Notes: generated from the sequence alone by a model not told the origin. A stretch of DNA of 64,000 nt from Alphaproteobacteria bacterium (GCA_021775965.1 JAJFGV010000060.1:20439-84438); one strand, 5' to 3'. Counted from the first letter of the stretch, positions 45,982 to 56,077 are shown. Translations and numbers: made by a program.

Positions 45982-46983
45982 CTAATCCCTAGTTTTAATC
46001 AAATTATTAATGTAAAAACAGGCTGCTGACGTTGTTATTACTAAGCCATAGATAGCATGCACCACACTTCCAAAGCACCCGAACAAAAGCCCTTCCTTAA
46101 AGAATTTTCTTAATACATTCTTAGATAATAGTACATAAATCAGACACAGAGTTAACCAGAAAACCCATACGAGGTGTGAAAAGAAGGAGGCAAACGGAAC
46201 TATTAATAATGTTGCACCAAAAAAATATTGCAAAGCAGAATATCTTGAAACACCTCCCGAATCCAATACTTCATTTTTATATCTTTTGAGAAGGAACATA
46301 GTCTCATATGTCCTATACCAATAATTTCTAACGGTTTCAAAGAAATTAGAAAAATGATGCCTGACTCTTAATTGCTTATTGAGAAAAATCTTGTACTTCC
46401 TACTGTATCTAATTCCAAACTCATGATCCTCAACACATGCGCCGGGGTAGTCCTCATCAAATCCTCCAACATCAAGAAGACTTGACTTTGTAAATGCACC
46501 GATCCTTGCATTTATACATCTACTACTATCGTCCCAATCAGGAATATCATCTATCCATGAATTTTCTACAATTCCTTTGTATAAAGGAAAGCACCCTCTA
46601 TTCAGTGGTTCAGAATTACAGAAACCATTCTGGGCATATACATTTCTACGATTGTTAAACCCATCTAGAATGGCTTGAATAACATTAGGCATAAGGTAAG
46701 TATCCGAATCTAGAAATAGAATTATTTCTCCTTTCGCCTTTTTTATACCTATATTTCTGGATTTTGCAGCACCACCGTTTTTCTCTTGTCGGATAACTTT
46801 AACAGGATATCTCTCAACAATTCTTATAGTTTCATCTTTTGATGAATCATCAACAACAATAATCTCACCGGGAAGTACATTCTGAATCAAAATAGATTCC
46901 AATAGAGGTGCAATTGTTTGATCAGAATTATATGTAGGAATAACAACTGTAATATCTGTTGCGGAAAAAGGCATGGACTTCAT
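45982..46983 (-). CDS. GT2 glycosyltransferase with C-terminal membrane segments
   Basis: A 333-residue family 2 glycosyltransferase. DITVVIPTYNSDQTI, IIVVDDSSKDETIRI and EIILFLDSDTYLM (the DXD metal site) are clear, with GGFDEDYPGACVEDHEFGIRYSRKY as the acceptor and catalytic loop. Residues about 245-320 are two or three hydrophobic helices (FGATLLIVPFASFFSHLVWVFWLTLCLIYV), so it is anchored in the membrane. The sequence is typical of enzymes that build a polysaccharide on a lipid carrier. It lies 10 bases after the radical SAM gene at 46994. Confidence 0.9.
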   Translation of the reverse strand: MKSMPFSATDITVVIPTYNSDQTIAPLLESILIQNVLPGEIIVVDDSSKDETIRIVERYPVKVIRQEKNGGAAKSRNIGIKKAKGEIILFLDSDTYLMPNVIQAILDGFNNRRNVYAQNGFCNSEPLNRGCFPLYKGIVENSWIDDIPDWDDSSRCINARIGAFTKSSLLDVGGFDEDYPGACVEDHEFGIRYSRKYKIFLNKQLRVRHHFSNFFETVRNYWYRTYETMFLLKRYKNEVLDSGGVSRYSALQYFFGATLLIVPFASFFSHLVWVFWLTLCLIYVLLSKNVLRKFFKEGLLFGCFGSVVHAIYGLVITTSAACFYINNLIKTRD

Positions 46984-46993
46984 AGTATCTATA

Positions 46994-48124
46994 TTATTGA
47001 TTAACTGGCTTTCTTAAACTTAAAGACTCTCGGAATATTTTCCCGATAATGTCTAAATAATTGTAAGGATTAACAACAAAGTTACTGATCATTGCACATT
47101 CAAAAGAACACCAGCATCCCTTATTTTTAATAAATCTAACTATTTCTATTGCTTTCGGTGTATTCAAAATAGCATCTAAGTTGTAATCATAATCTCGCAG
47201 ATTACCAAAGATAAAATCATCTCCAAAACTATGATTCAATTTATCTGTTAGCCTTAACGGCTCTAACAGTTCACAAGGCGTCAGCATACCGTGTTCGTTT
47301 AAAATCAACAATTTTACTCCTGCTAAACAGGGATCTAACATCGTCTCTTTTGTTAGCGAATCTAGCCAGCGCTGCTGATAGGCCTTTCCAATCGCACTCT
47401 TAAGTAATCCTACCTTGCCGTTACTTCTTTCCTGTAGAGAAAATACCATTTTCTTGAATTTTGCAATTGAAACATTCGACAAAGTAGGGTCGGATATACT
47501 TCCCCTTGCCAACATTAAACCATGATTGGAGATATCCAGACGTGTTTCTACAAAATCCAGCAATTCAAAAATTTCGTCTTGATTACGAGTTGAAACTGTT
47601 GTTGCAGTGGCTCTATCTAAATTACCATATTCATGCTTTAAATCTTCTAAAACATCAAACGACTCTAGAAACTTACCAAAAGCACCTGATACACCTCTGA
47701 TCTTGTCATGAGTTTTTTGCAAACCATCAATTGACAGATTAACAGACAGATTAACAGCTGGATGCCGTTCGCAAAACCCTCGTACAAACTCCTCAATTCT
47801 TTTGGGAATCATACCATTAGAAGGTAATGTAATTCTCTGCACCGGCGTCTGCGTTGCAAATAGTGAAGCAATTTCCAAACAATCTTCTCTTAATAATGGC
47901 TCACCACCTGACAATGTTAACTGTGTCAAATTATCAAATTGAGGAGCTATTAGCTGGATTTCATCTATAGATAATTCTTTGCCTGAATCATTATTTTCAA
48001 TATTCTCCCAATAATAACACATGGCACAACGCTGATTACACCTTCCTGTTATTGCGAATATAAGATACCAAGGCTTATTATTTAATCCACGCCTGGCAGC
48101 ATTAACTATTTTTTTAAATTGCAT
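46994..48124 (-). CDS. Radical SAM/SPASM domain protein
   Basis: A 376-residue protein with radical SAM motif CNQRCAMC (Cys29, 33, 36) and LTLSGGEPLLRED as the SAM-binding GGEP strand. A SPASM-like end follows (DPCLAGVKL, LTPCELLEPL, CWCSFECAM near residue 345), so one or more auxiliary clusters are expected. It is closer to the AlbA/MoaA-type SPASM families than the others here, and starts with a basic helix (FKKIVNAARRGLN). The gene is directly upstream of the GT2 gene and 40 bases downstream of a B12 radical SAM gene. Confidence 0.85.
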   Translation of the reverse strand: MQFKKIVNAARRGLNNKPWYLIFAITGRCNQRCAMCYYWENIENNDSGKELSIDEIQLIAPQFDNLTQLTLSGGEPLLREDCLEIASLFATQTPVQRITLPSNGMIPKRIEEFVRGFCERHPAVNLSVNLSIDGLQKTHDKIRGVSGAFGKFLESFDVLEDLKHEYGNLDRATATTVSTRNQDEIFELLDFVETRLDISNHGLMLARGSISDPTLSNVSIAKFKKMVFSLQERSNGKVGLLKSAIGKAYQQRWLDSLTKETMLDPCLAGVKLLILNEHGMLTPCELLEPLRLTDKLNHSFGDDFIFGNLRDYDYNLDAILNTPKAIEIVRFIKNKGCWCSFECAMISNFVVNPYNYLDIIGKIFRESLSLRKPVNQ

Positions 48125-48163
48125 GGAGCCAAGTTAGAAAGAGTAACATTCCCTGCCATCAAG

Positions 48164-49600
48164 TTACCTTGTAAATAACAACCCTTTAAGCCCTGAAAGA
48201 TAATGAGGCAAATATCTCAGTCTGAAACCCTTTAATTGGCGTATTATAAACTTGGGGCGAACATAAAATTGCCTCATAGCTTTCGCCTGATATTGCATTA
48301 GTTCCTTCTTGGACAAACCATCTGGCACGTAAACAGGCTCCTTATCACTGTATGTCGGATAACTGATAAAGTCTGACCAGCTATTAAAATGGATCTTATC
48401 TTGCGCCTTTAGTTCTTCATATAAAGTACAACCAGGATAAGGTACGAACAAATTAAAAATCGCAAACCTTACATCTAAATCAATTGCAAATTGCACGGTA
48501 TCATTCAGCGTATCCGGGTTTTCACCTGGAAGCCCCAGTATAAACATGCCATCAACTTCCAGGCCTTCTTCATAACACAAACGCACAGCCTTAGACACAT
48601 CGTCACGAGTAAACCCCTTTTTTATGCTCTTCAATATCTGATTATTTCCAGACTCAATACCAAAACAGACACGTTCACATCCTGATTTCTTGAGCATTGA
48701 AACAAGCTCCTTATCCAGTGGCCTGACTCGTAACTCACTTACCCATTTAATTTTCTCATTTAATCCCGAATCAATCAGTAGCTGGCAAAATTCCATTGCA
48801 TGCTTTTTGACCAATGGAAATGCCAAATCCATGAAATTAAAAACTGTGACATTAAGCTTATCATAAAAAAATTGAATCTCTTTAATAAGGTTCTTTGGCT
48901 GCCGCCTTCTATATTTCTGTCCCTGACTTCTTTCTGATCTACTCGAGCAGAACGAACACTCGTTAGGACATCCCCTTGTTGCCAGTATCTGAAGTTCTTT
49001 AGCATAAGGTACAACTTGTGTTCTGGGATCGGTTGAATATTTACTTAAATCATAAAGATGCCATGATGGAAAAGGAAGCGAATCAAGGTCTTCCATGAAT
49101 GATCGTGTTACATTATTTATTACTTTCCCATTCTTAAGATAGGAAATCCCTCTAATCTCGCTCTCCTCAATACTGCTCCGTCCTGTGAGATAATTACTAA
49201 GTTCAAGAAAAGTTACTTCTCCTTCATTGTGAACGATATAATCTGCGTTATTGTTGAGCAATACTTCCTCTCGAAATAGTGAAGGATGTAAATTACCATG
49301 AATGATAATTTTTTTCGGAAAACGGTCACGGACTTCCCTGCATATTGCATACGTTGCATCAGCACATGAGCTTAATACACTTATACCCAAAATATCAGAA
49401 TCCTCAATCTTCTCTAGGATCTCGTCTAACCGATACGAACTGACATATGCATCAATAATTCTTACTTCATATCCCTCTCTCTCAAGAACGGCCGCAATAT
49501 ATGCCAGTCCTATCGAAGGTTGAGGATTAGAAAAGCTTTTAAGCCGGCCATAAGAGTTTTCTTGTAAAATTGTTGGCGGTATTAACAAACTGATTTTCAT
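48164..49600 (-). CDS. B12-binding radical SAM protein
   Basis: A 478-residue B12 radical SAM protein. The N-terminal cobalamin domain has IGLAYIAAVLEREGYEVRIID and VHNEGEVTFLEL; the radical SAM motif CPNECSFC uses Cys211, 215, 218. FGIESGNNQILKSIKKG and ILGLPGENPDTL are typical later strands. It belongs to the same broad family as the genes at 11015, 29397 and 33036. ATG at 49598-49600, 43 bases after the GT2 gene. Probably involved in sugar or lipid carrier modification. Confidence 0.87.
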   Translation of the reverse strand: MKISLLIPPTILQENSYGRLKSFSNPQPSIGLAYIAAVLEREGYEVRIIDAYVSSYRLDEILEKIEDSDILGISVLSSCADATYAICREVRDRFPKKIIIHGNLHPSLFREEVLLNNNADYIVHNEGEVTFLELSNYLTGRSSIEESEIRGISYLKNGKVINNVTRSFMEDLDSLPFPSWHLYDLSKYSTDPRTQVVPYAKELQILATRGCPNECSFCSSRSERSQGQKYRRRQPKNLIKEIQFFYDKLNVTVFNFMDLAFPLVKKHAMEFCQLLIDSGLNEKIKWVSELRVRPLDKELVSMLKKSGCERVCFGIESGNNQILKSIKKGFTRDDVSKAVRLCYEEGLEVDGMFILGLPGENPDTLNDTVQFAIDLDVRFAIFNLFVPYPGCTLYEELKAQDKIHFNSWSDFISYPTYSDKEPVYVPDGLSKKELMQYQAKAMRQFYVRPKFIIRQLKGFRLRYLPHYLSGLKGLLFTR

Positions 49601-49642
49601 CTTTTCATTCTCATTGACAACTTTGTAACATTACCATCCTTA

Positions 49643-50479
49643 CTATACATGAGGGTTAAGCCTGGTGATTCTCCCGTACTTAATAAATTCACGTCTGCCC
49701 AACACAACCCATTTAAACCACAATTGAAATATATCATTAACAGAACTTATTATAGCTCTTGACCTTGTGCCCTTCGCCGCACCTTCGCTCCTGGGAATAA
49801 AGCTTATTGGTACTTCTTTTATGGACATTCCTTTCCAGTATGACTTTATCAATCCTTCTGGATTAGCAAAGGAACTTTTTGATTCAAACTTGAGTGATTG
49901 AATCTGTTTGGTAGGGTAGAAAGTAACGTTCTGAAAATCAGATAGAGGTACCAAGAAGATAGTCCTGATAAGACTATAATTTATAATGGAGATTATTGCT
50001 TTAGATATTGTGTCTGAACGTCTTGTTATATGATCTATCCCAAACAGTTTTAATAGTCCTGCAAAGGGCTTTAGGAATTTAATCTTAACCTTAACCGGCA
50101 TTCTCCTGACACCCTGAACAATATCGTACGTCTTCAAGTACTCAAGAAATTCCCTTAGTTCTGAAATATCGTAACTCCAATCTATTGTCTGCCAGAACAA
50201 GAATTCCTTGGATGCCATTTGTATTGCCCTCTGGCTTGAAATACCAACATTTAAATTCTCTTCATTTTTAAAGATCCTTAGCCTATTATTTTTCTCTTGA
50301 AATGCTCTGGATATTTCATAAGTCCTGTCAGTACTTCCATCATCTATCAAAACAATTTCATAGTCCTCGACCGTAGATTCCATTAATTGCGAAGCTTTTT
50401 CAAGATAGCCTTCGATAGAGGCCTCTTCGTTGTAGGCCCAGCAAAGCAACGAAACACTTCGATCAAATTTGTTGTTATA
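49643..50479 (-). CDS. GT2 glycosyltransferase with disrupted start
   Basis: A GT2 enzyme whose first strand is VSLLCWAYNEEASI, with IVLIDDGSTDRTYEI as nucleotide-binding strand and FWQTIDWSYD where the DXD site is expected. The only standard start in frame is TTG at 50449, which cuts off part of the first strand. Upstream the open frame reads NNKFDRSVS, and the DNA AGGACAATATAACAAC becomes AGGACAATATGAACAAC if one G is added, giving MNNKFDRSVS with a ribosome binding site. So a single-base loss in the start codon, or a sequence error, is likely. The stop at 49643 is unaffected. Confidence 0.75.
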   Translation of the reverse strand, partial: YNNKFDRSVSLLCWAYNEEASIEGYLEKASQLMESTVEDYEIVLIDDGSTDRTYEISRAFQEKNNRLRIFKNEENLNVGISSQRAIQMASKEFLFWQTIDWSYDISELREFLEYLKTYDIVQGVRRMPVKVKIKFLKPFAGLLKLFGIDHITRRSDTISKAIISIINYSLIRTIFLVPLSDFQNVTFYPTKQIQSLKFESKSSFANPEGLIKSYWKGMSIKEVPISFIPRSEGAAKGTRSRAIISSVNDIFQLWFKWVVLGRREFIKYGRITRLNPHV

Positions 50480-50507
50480 TTGTCCTAAGCCCAGAACAAA
50501 AGCCTCC

Positions 50508-51548
50508 CTAATGTAATTCTTTATTACCTTTCGTAGTAATGATAGGCACCGCCCTCATCCATAATTGGTTCTCCCACCACTGTCTATTTTCTTTGTACCA
50601 TTTAATTGCTCTATTAAGCCCCTCATTCCATGCCACCTTTGGTTCCCAGCCAAGTATATCTTTTATCTTGCTTATGCCTCCCGTATGCCTGAATACCTGA
50701 CCCGGCCGATCCCCAACAAATGTCAACAATGATTCATCTTTTCCCATTTTCTTTACAATATCCTCCGCTATTGACAGCATTGTACGATGAGAGCCGGAAG
50801 CAACATTGAATACTTCACCTTTTACTTTATCTACATTAGCATGTACTATAAGATCAACTGCCGCACATACGTCTTCAACAAACACGTAATCTCTTGAAGC
50901 ACTGCCATCGCCATGTATCCTTATTTTTTCATTAAGTATACAGCTAGTTATAAATCTTGGAACCGCCTTCTCGAGATGCTGATATGGGCCGTAATTATTA
51001 AAAGGGCGAACTATTACAACCGGCATGTCATAAGTTGCCCAGTACGAATAAACTAATCTGTCAGCCCCTGCCTTTGCACTCGCATATGGGCTCATCGGCA
51101 TCAACGGATGATCCTCATCCATTTGTTCCTTTTCTGCAGTCCCATAAACCTCTGATGTAGATATGTGAACGAACCTTTCTATCCTGTCTCTATATTTTAA
51201 AACTGCATTTGCAACCGTTTGTGTACCTAGAACATCTGTTTCAAAAAAGAGGAAATTATCATATATTGACCGGGTTACATGCGTTTCCGCCGCAAAGTGG
51301 ACAACTACATCCGATTGTGAAACAAGGGTGTCCACGAGTTCACCATTCCTAACATTGCCATACCAGAATGTGACTCTCTCATTGTGATTACAAACGTTTA
51401 AATCAACAGGCAGATTTCCTATATGACCAGCGTATGTCAGTGCGTCAAGTATAATAATCTTATAATCAGTATATTTATTGTAAATATGTCTGACAAAATT
51501 ACTTCCAATGAAACCGGCACCTCCTGTAACTAATATAGTTTTTTCCAT
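50508..51548 (-). CDS. NDP-sugar 4,6-dehydratase (RmlB/LegB-like SDR)
   Basis: A 346-residue extended SDR. ILVTGGAGFIGSNFVRHIY is the NAD loop, DALTYAGHIGNL the dTDP-glucose dehydratase-type strand, HFAAETHVTRSIYDN the next, and HISTSEVYGTA with YASAKAGAD the catalytic Ser/Thr, Glu and Tyr-x3-Lys. RmlB usually has TDEVYG; the TSEVYG here is like LegB and GDP-mannose dehydratases. It may provide the 4-keto-6-deoxy sugar nucleotide for the LegC enzyme or for the aminotransferase at 57029. It abuts the WbqC-like gene (1 base apart). Confidence 0.88.
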   Translation of the reverse strand: MEKTILVTGGAGFIGSNFVRHIYNKYTDYKIIILDALTYAGHIGNLPVDLNVCNHNERVTFWYGNVRNGELVDTLVSQSDVVVHFAAETHVTRSIYDNFLFFETDVLGTQTVANAVLKYRDRIERFVHISTSEVYGTAEKEQMDEDHPLMPMSPYASAKAGADRLVYSYWATYDMPVVIVRPFNNYGPYQHLEKAVPRFITSCILNEKIRIHGDGSASRDYVFVEDVCAAVDLIVHANVDKVKGEVFNVASGSHRTMLSIAEDIVKKMGKDESLLTFVGDRPGQVFRHTGGISKIKDILGWEPKVAWNEGLNRAIKWYKENRQWWENQLWMRAVPIITTKGNKELH

Positions 51549-52259
51549 TTATATTGTTGCCTCCATAGATTTTTTATTGATTAGATAAGAGTGGCTCTCC
51601 GCGCCATGATTAAAAAGCAAATCTATTACTGATAGGTACGGGATAAAATCCCCATGTAATTGATTATATACTGGATGCTTATAATCCTGAAATTCCACCT
51701 TTATTCCGTATTCTTCAAAGTGCTTTCCATCAATGTAATTTCTACCGGCAGCTCCTTCATAAAACATGTCGGCCTTAAAAATCTTACATAATGCAATAAG
51801 CCTTTCAACTCTTTCTCCACGAACATCAAGCGATGATGATCTGACTATTTGTTTGTTGTTCAGGCCAAGACAGTTGGCCAATTTTTTTATAAAATATAAA
51901 TCAATGTCTATGAGGTATTGCCAATCTCTGGAATAAGCTTCTTTAAATATATCTATATATTCTTTGTAAAATGGGGCTTTTGAATAATTTTGTTTTATTG
52001 AATGAAAGTGTTTTTTCTTCCAGTTTATTTTGTTGTCAATTGTTACTTCATTTACAAGAGGACATTCCTTAAACTTAAAATTGACTGGAACAGTAACCCA
52101 TTGCACGCCATTGCCTGTTTTAATTCTATTTCTATTCCGCCAGCCTTGTTTGTCGTACTGGACATCATCATAGACAACAAAAATATCACACACATACATC
52201 TGCTCAAAGAAGCCAAGCCAAGGTAGATAGCCAGGTTGGAGTATGGCAATCCTTACCAA
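51549..52259 (-). CDS. WbqC-like family protein
   Basis: A 236-residue WbqC-family protein: VRIAILQPGYLPWLGFFEQM, VVYDDVQYDKQGWRNRNRIK and WVTVPVNFKF are family marks, with MFYEGAAGRNYID near residue 170. Members occur in many O-antigen and capsule gene clusters; their biochemical activity is not settled, though a glycine or acyl transfer to an amino sugar has been discussed. It lies between the NDP-sugar dehydratase and a SPASM radical SAM gene, near the DegT aminotransferase, N-formyltransferase and Asn synthase genes, which would fit a role on an amino sugar. Confidence 0.85.
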   Translation of the reverse strand: MVRIAILQPGYLPWLGFFEQMYVCDIFVVYDDVQYDKQGWRNRNRIKTGNGVQWVTVPVNFKFKECPLVNEVTIDNKINWKKKHFHSIKQNYSKAPFYKEYIDIFKEAYSRDWQYLIDIDLYFIKKLANCLGLNNKQIVRSSSLDVRGERVERLIALCKIFKADMFYEGAAGRNYIDGKHFEEYGIKVEFQDYKHPVYNQLHGDFIPYLSVIDLLFNHGAESHSYLINKKSMEATI

Positions 52260-52361
52260 CCTGATCCCTCTATTTTATTGCTATAATATCTACTGTCTCT
52301 GTATTCCAATACTATCGTCCATGAGGTAATATTGTGAATTATCATATACAATCATTTGTAT

Positions 52362-53354
52362 TCATATCGCTTTCCCCTGTATTCTCTTGCCCTTCTTTTC
52401 TTCTGCATCTTTTACAATTTTCCAGTAATTGTGCTTCCAGGATCTGTACTTCCAGTCGGGACAATTGCTGCACAACTCAATCTGATTACCTTTGCCTTCA
52501 AGGTGTTTCTTCCTATAAAATTCAAATTCTTTACTGTGCCAGATATCCTTTATGCTCTTTTCATGGACATTTCCTAGATTGGTCTTTGCCGCTATGTCAA
52601 AACCACAGACCATAATATTACCTCTGGAGTCAATATTCAACCTTTCGAAAATAAAAGGACAGGGAACAAACTCTTCCGGCGGTAAATATGGCAATGTATC
52701 TGCAGACTCTGAAGGATCGTTTATCCCCCACGTTAGGTATTTACGCTTCTGAAAATTGTCAACTTTATTCTCCCAAAAACTGACAACTCTATCTATGTCA
52801 ATGCCAATTTGATTAACTCCGCTAGCTATAATTTTCGTAGAACTTTTTAATTTATTACGAATATCTATCGTTATACTGATGTTTTTTAACAATATTTCCC
52901 AATTGAGACCTTTCCTGACCTTTGCATATGTCTCAGAGTCAGCAGCATCAACACTGAACTCTATCATATCAACTTGTGCTTCCAATATTCGTGTAATGCT
53001 ATCCTCTGTGAACTTTGAACCATTAGTAATAAGGCCTATTTTTGCACCAACTTTCTTTGCATATACCATTAATTCAACAGCTTTTGGATGCAGCATTGGC
53101 TCTCCTCCCCCTGATAAACGTACCCATGCCCCATACTCTCCACACTGATCAGCTATTATCTTAAAAGTATCCTCACTCATAAATGGAGTGTCTAAATAAT
53201 CAGATCTAATACTGGAATTTGTATATGGGCAATTTGGACATAGAGCATTGCACACATAAACAAAGGAAAGAACACACATCATCGGAAAATCCTGCGCTTC
53301 AGGCCTAATTCCATAATCTTTTTGTTCGTGTTCAGTAAATGTTCTGTCACCCAT
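52362..53354 (-). CDS. Radical SAM/SPASM domain protein
   Basis: A 330-residue protein with CNALCPNC (Cys35, 39, 42) and the GGEP-like strand VRLSGGGEPMLHPKAV. The SPASM end is CPFIFERLNI, IMVCGFDIA and CSNCPDWKY. It shares its layout with the gene at 56077 (both end in a CxxCxDW-type motif), so these two are related. It lies 5 bases before the formyltransferase gene. Radical modification of an amino sugar is a reasonable guess. Confidence 0.86.
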   Translation of the reverse strand: MGDRTFTEHEQKDYGIRPEAQDFPMMCVLSFVYVCNALCPNCPYTNSSIRSDYLDTPFMSEDTFKIIADQCGEYGAWVRLSGGGEPMLHPKAVELMVYAKKVGAKIGLITNGSKFTEDSITRILEAQVDMIEFSVDAADSETYAKVRKGLNWEILLKNISITIDIRNKLKSSTKIIASGVNQIGIDIDRVVSFWENKVDNFQKRKYLTWGINDPSESADTLPYLPPEEFVPCPFIFERLNIDSRGNIMVCGFDIAAKTNLGNVHEKSIKDIWHSKEFEFYRKKHLEGKGNQIELCSNCPDWKYRSWKHNYWKIVKDAEEKKGKRIQGKAI

Positions 53355-53358
53355 TATT

Positions 53359-54222
53359 CTAACCCCTATTTATACGGTACAGTACAATTCCTTCAGGTGT
53401 TTTTACCGTTAGCTTACGGTCATCACTATCGAGAGTACCAACTTGCGATTTGCTATTTGATAAGGCTGCGCTACTAACAATATACCTTTTTCCATTGTAT
53501 GTTAAATGTGCCCCCGGGTATGGAGTCATTGCTTTGATCTTGTTAAGATTTTCCACAAAAGGATGGTCAGGATTTATTTCCGAGTCCTCTAATGTTCGCT
53601 TTCTATAATAAGTAGCTTCAGATTCATTCTGCAGTGGAAAAGTTTCTTTTGGCTGTTTAATGATTAGGCTTAAAGTATCTATTAGCACTTTCTCAGAAAG
53701 TGTTGCAATCTTGCGTCTGAGTGTACCATCATTATCCGAAGGATCTATTTTTATTTTCTCTTGTGTAATAATCCTTCCACAATCTATTTTTTCATCTTCA
53801 ATAAAATGAGCGGTCACGCCTGTCTCCTTTTCTCCATTTATTAATGCCCAAACAGTTGGAGTGGCGCCTCTATATTTAGGCAATAAAGATGGATGCAAAT
53901 TCACAATGCCAATCCTTGGTATCGTGATAATTGCTTTAGGCAAAATCTGGTTAAAGCTACTAACCAGAATTAAATCTGGCGCGAGAGTCCTTATAAATTG
54001 ATGAACTTTTTCTTCCTTAAGCTTTAGTCCCTCATAAAGAGTTATTCTTTTTTTTGTTATTAAGTCATGTAGCTTTTCACATTCATAGTATGGAAACGGC
54101 TTGACCTCTCTTTGAGAAGTCAATACTCCCAAAATTTCAACAAAAGGCTGTCTTGTTAAAACGTTAAATATGTTGTTACCAAAACCAGTCATTGCAAACA
54201 ATAGAACTCGGACTTTATCCAA
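53359..54222 (-). CDS. Sugar N-formyltransferase (methionyl-tRNA formyltransferase-like)
   Basis: A 287-residue formyltransferase. RVLLFAMTGFGNNIF is the N-terminal strand, APDLILVSSFNQILPK follows, and GIVNLHPSLLPKYRGATP contains the catalytic Asn108 and His110, with Asp147 in IDCGRII completing the triad. The family uses N10-formyl-tetrahydrofolate. Sugar formyltransferases such as VioF or FdtF formylate the 4-amino group of dideoxy sugars, and the cluster context favours that over initiator tRNA. The ORF starts at 54222, overlapping the Asn synthase gene by 8 bases. Confidence 0.87.
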   Translation of the reverse strand: MDKVRVLLFAMTGFGNNIFNVLTRQPFVEILGVLTSQREVKPFPYYECEKLHDLITKKRITLYEGLKLKEEKVHQFIRTLAPDLILVSSFNQILPKAIITIPRIGIVNLHPSLLPKYRGATPTVWALINGEKETGVTAHFIEDEKIDCGRIITQEKIKIDPSDNDGTLRRKIATLSEKVLIDTLSLIIKQPKETFPLQNESEATYYRKRTLEDSEINPDHPFVENLNKIKAMTPYPGAHLTYNGKRYIVSSAALSNSKSQVGTLDSDDRKLTVKTPEGIVLYRINRG

Positions 54223-56077
54223 AGAACTTCTCCCACCACAATTGGAACATCATCAAATTCCAAACCTTTCCAACATCCTTTTTGTTTCCAGAATAGTAGT
54301 TATGTAATAAATCCTTTATTGCATCTGTATTAAACAGGTTGTGTCTTCTCAATCTGCCTTCTGAAAGAACATCTGAACTGTAATCTTTGAGGGCTCCTGC
54401 CATCCAATCAAATACCGGCAGTACAAAACCTTCTTTTGGTCGTTTGATTATTTCCTTTGCAAGCAAGGGCGCTGTTGCTTTTTTTAAGATATCCTTCACA
54501 TTTCCATTCTTTATCTTCATATTACCGGGTATAGTTGCAACAAACTCTACAAGCCGATAGTCAAGAAAGGGAGAACGTACTTCTACAGAATGTGCCATAG
54601 ATAGGAAATCTACGAATGCAAGCACCTGGTCAGGTAATTGTGTGTTCCACTCCATTTCAAGAATTCTGTTTAAAGGATTCTTTGCTGTTAGTCTATTAAA
54701 ATTATCCTTAACAATTGAAAATGAATTCGTATTTCCCAGTAATGATTTAAAATGGTCTGACAAAAGATGCATTTTCTCTTCGTCACTTGAAAGGTATAGA
54801 TTATATCTCCATTTTAAATCATCTCCATTTGATTTACCATACAGGTCTTCCAAGAAATCAATATCACATGGGACAAATAATTGTTTCTCCTTATTTGTTA
54901 ATGAATTTGATTTAACCCTGTCATACAGTCTGTTGAAATGATACATTGGTTGTGCAACCCTGTGTGTCAGGTAACTACCAAAAAGCTCATCAGCGCCATC
55001 ACCTGACAATGCGACTTTTACATGATTTTTAATAAGCTTTGAAAGAAAATATGTAGAAATTGTACCTGAAAATGGTTGATCAAATGCCTCAATAATATTA
55101 TCCATTTCATCGATCAACTCATTATGTGACATTATGTATTCATAATGTTCTGTATTATAAACCTTGGAAACTTTTCTTGCATAGTGTAAATCCGCCTCTT
55201 TATTTTTAAATTCATCTTCATAACCTAACGAGAATGTTTTAATCGGCTTATCCGAAAACCTTGCCATTAACGAAACTACGGCGCTTGAGTCAACACCACC
55301 ACTAAGATAAGCACCAAAAGGGACATCGCTTCTCATCCTTAATTTAACGGAATCTTCAAGGAGTGTAAATATTTTCTCAATTACATAATTATCAGTGTAT
55401 TCTTCGTTTTCGTCAAACTTGATTTTCCACCACGTTTCCGTGGATATCCTGCCATTCGAATAAGTCAGCATTTCTCCAGGCATGAGAGAATAAATCCCTT
55501 TAAAGGCAGTCAAAGGAGCAGGAATATTTTTAAAGGTAAAATAATGGTAAACCGCTTCATAATTTACTTCTCTATCATAATAAGGATAGGAAAGAATTGC
55601 TTTTATTTCTGACCCAAAAACCAAGATATTTTTGACTATTGTGTAAAAAAGAGGTTTTACCCCCATCCTGTCTCTAATCAAAAATAGTTTATCTTGCACT
55701 TTATCCCACAAAGCGATGGCAAACATACCATTTAACTTATGTACAAATCCCCTGCCATATTCCTCATATAGATGAACGATAACTTCTGTATCAGAATGAT
55801 CTGTGTGAAACCTATGACCTTTTTTCTCTAATTCCTTCCTTAGCTCCTTATAATTGTATATCTCTCCGTTAACGACTGTCCATATGTTTTTCTCCTCATT
55901 ATGTATCGGTTGATGTCCCGTTTCCACATCAATAATACTTAATCTTCTGATACCAAGATTTATATTCCCATCAGTATAGAATCCATTCTCATCCGGGCCA
56001 CGGTGGACTATGGAATCTGTCATCTTTTTAAGAATAATTTTGTTTACTCTACCCGTGAATCCGCAAATACCACACAT
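54215..56077 (-). CDS. asnB: Glutamine-hydrolysing asparagine synthase family protein
   Basis: A 620-residue class B amidotransferase. MCGICGFTG gives the Cys2 nucleophile after Met removal; the glutaminase domain covers about residues 1-200 (RGPDENG, VNGEIYN), and AYLSGGVDSSAVVSL near 250 is the ATP PP-loop of the synthetase domain. Members in polysaccharide clusters often amidate a uronic acid or other carboxyl group rather than aspartate. The ATG overlaps the stop of the upstream gene by 1 base (TAATG). Confidence 0.92.
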   Translation of the reverse strand: MCGICGFTGRVNKIILKKMTDSIVHRGPDENGFYTDGNINLGIRRLSIIDVETGHQPIHNEEKNIWTVVNGEIYNYKELRKELEKKGHRFHTDHSDTEVIVHLYEEYGRGFVHKLNGMFAIALWDKVQDKLFLIRDRMGVKPLFYTIVKNILVFGSEIKAILSYPYYDREVNYEAVYHYFTFKNIPAPLTAFKGIYSLMPGEMLTYSNGRISTETWWKIKFDENEEYTDNYVIEKIFTLLEDSVKLRMRSDVPFGAYLSGGVDSSAVVSLMARFSDKPIKTFSLGYEDEFKNKEADLHYARKVSKVYNTEHYEYIMSHNELIDEMDNIIEAFDQPFSGTISTYFLSKLIKNHVKVALSGDGADELFGSYLTHRVAQPMYHFNRLYDRVKSNSLTNKEKQLFVPCDIDFLEDLYGKSNGDDLKWRYNLYLSSDEEKMHLLSDHFKSLLGNTNSFSIVKDNFNRLTAKNPLNRILEMEWNTQLPDQVLAFVDFLSMAHSVEVRSPFLDYRLVEFVATIPGNMKIKNGNVKDILKKATAPLLAKEIIKRPKEGFVLPVFDWMAGALKDYSSDVLSEGRLRRHNLFNTDAIKDLLHNYYSGNKKDVGKVWNLMMFQLWWEKFFG

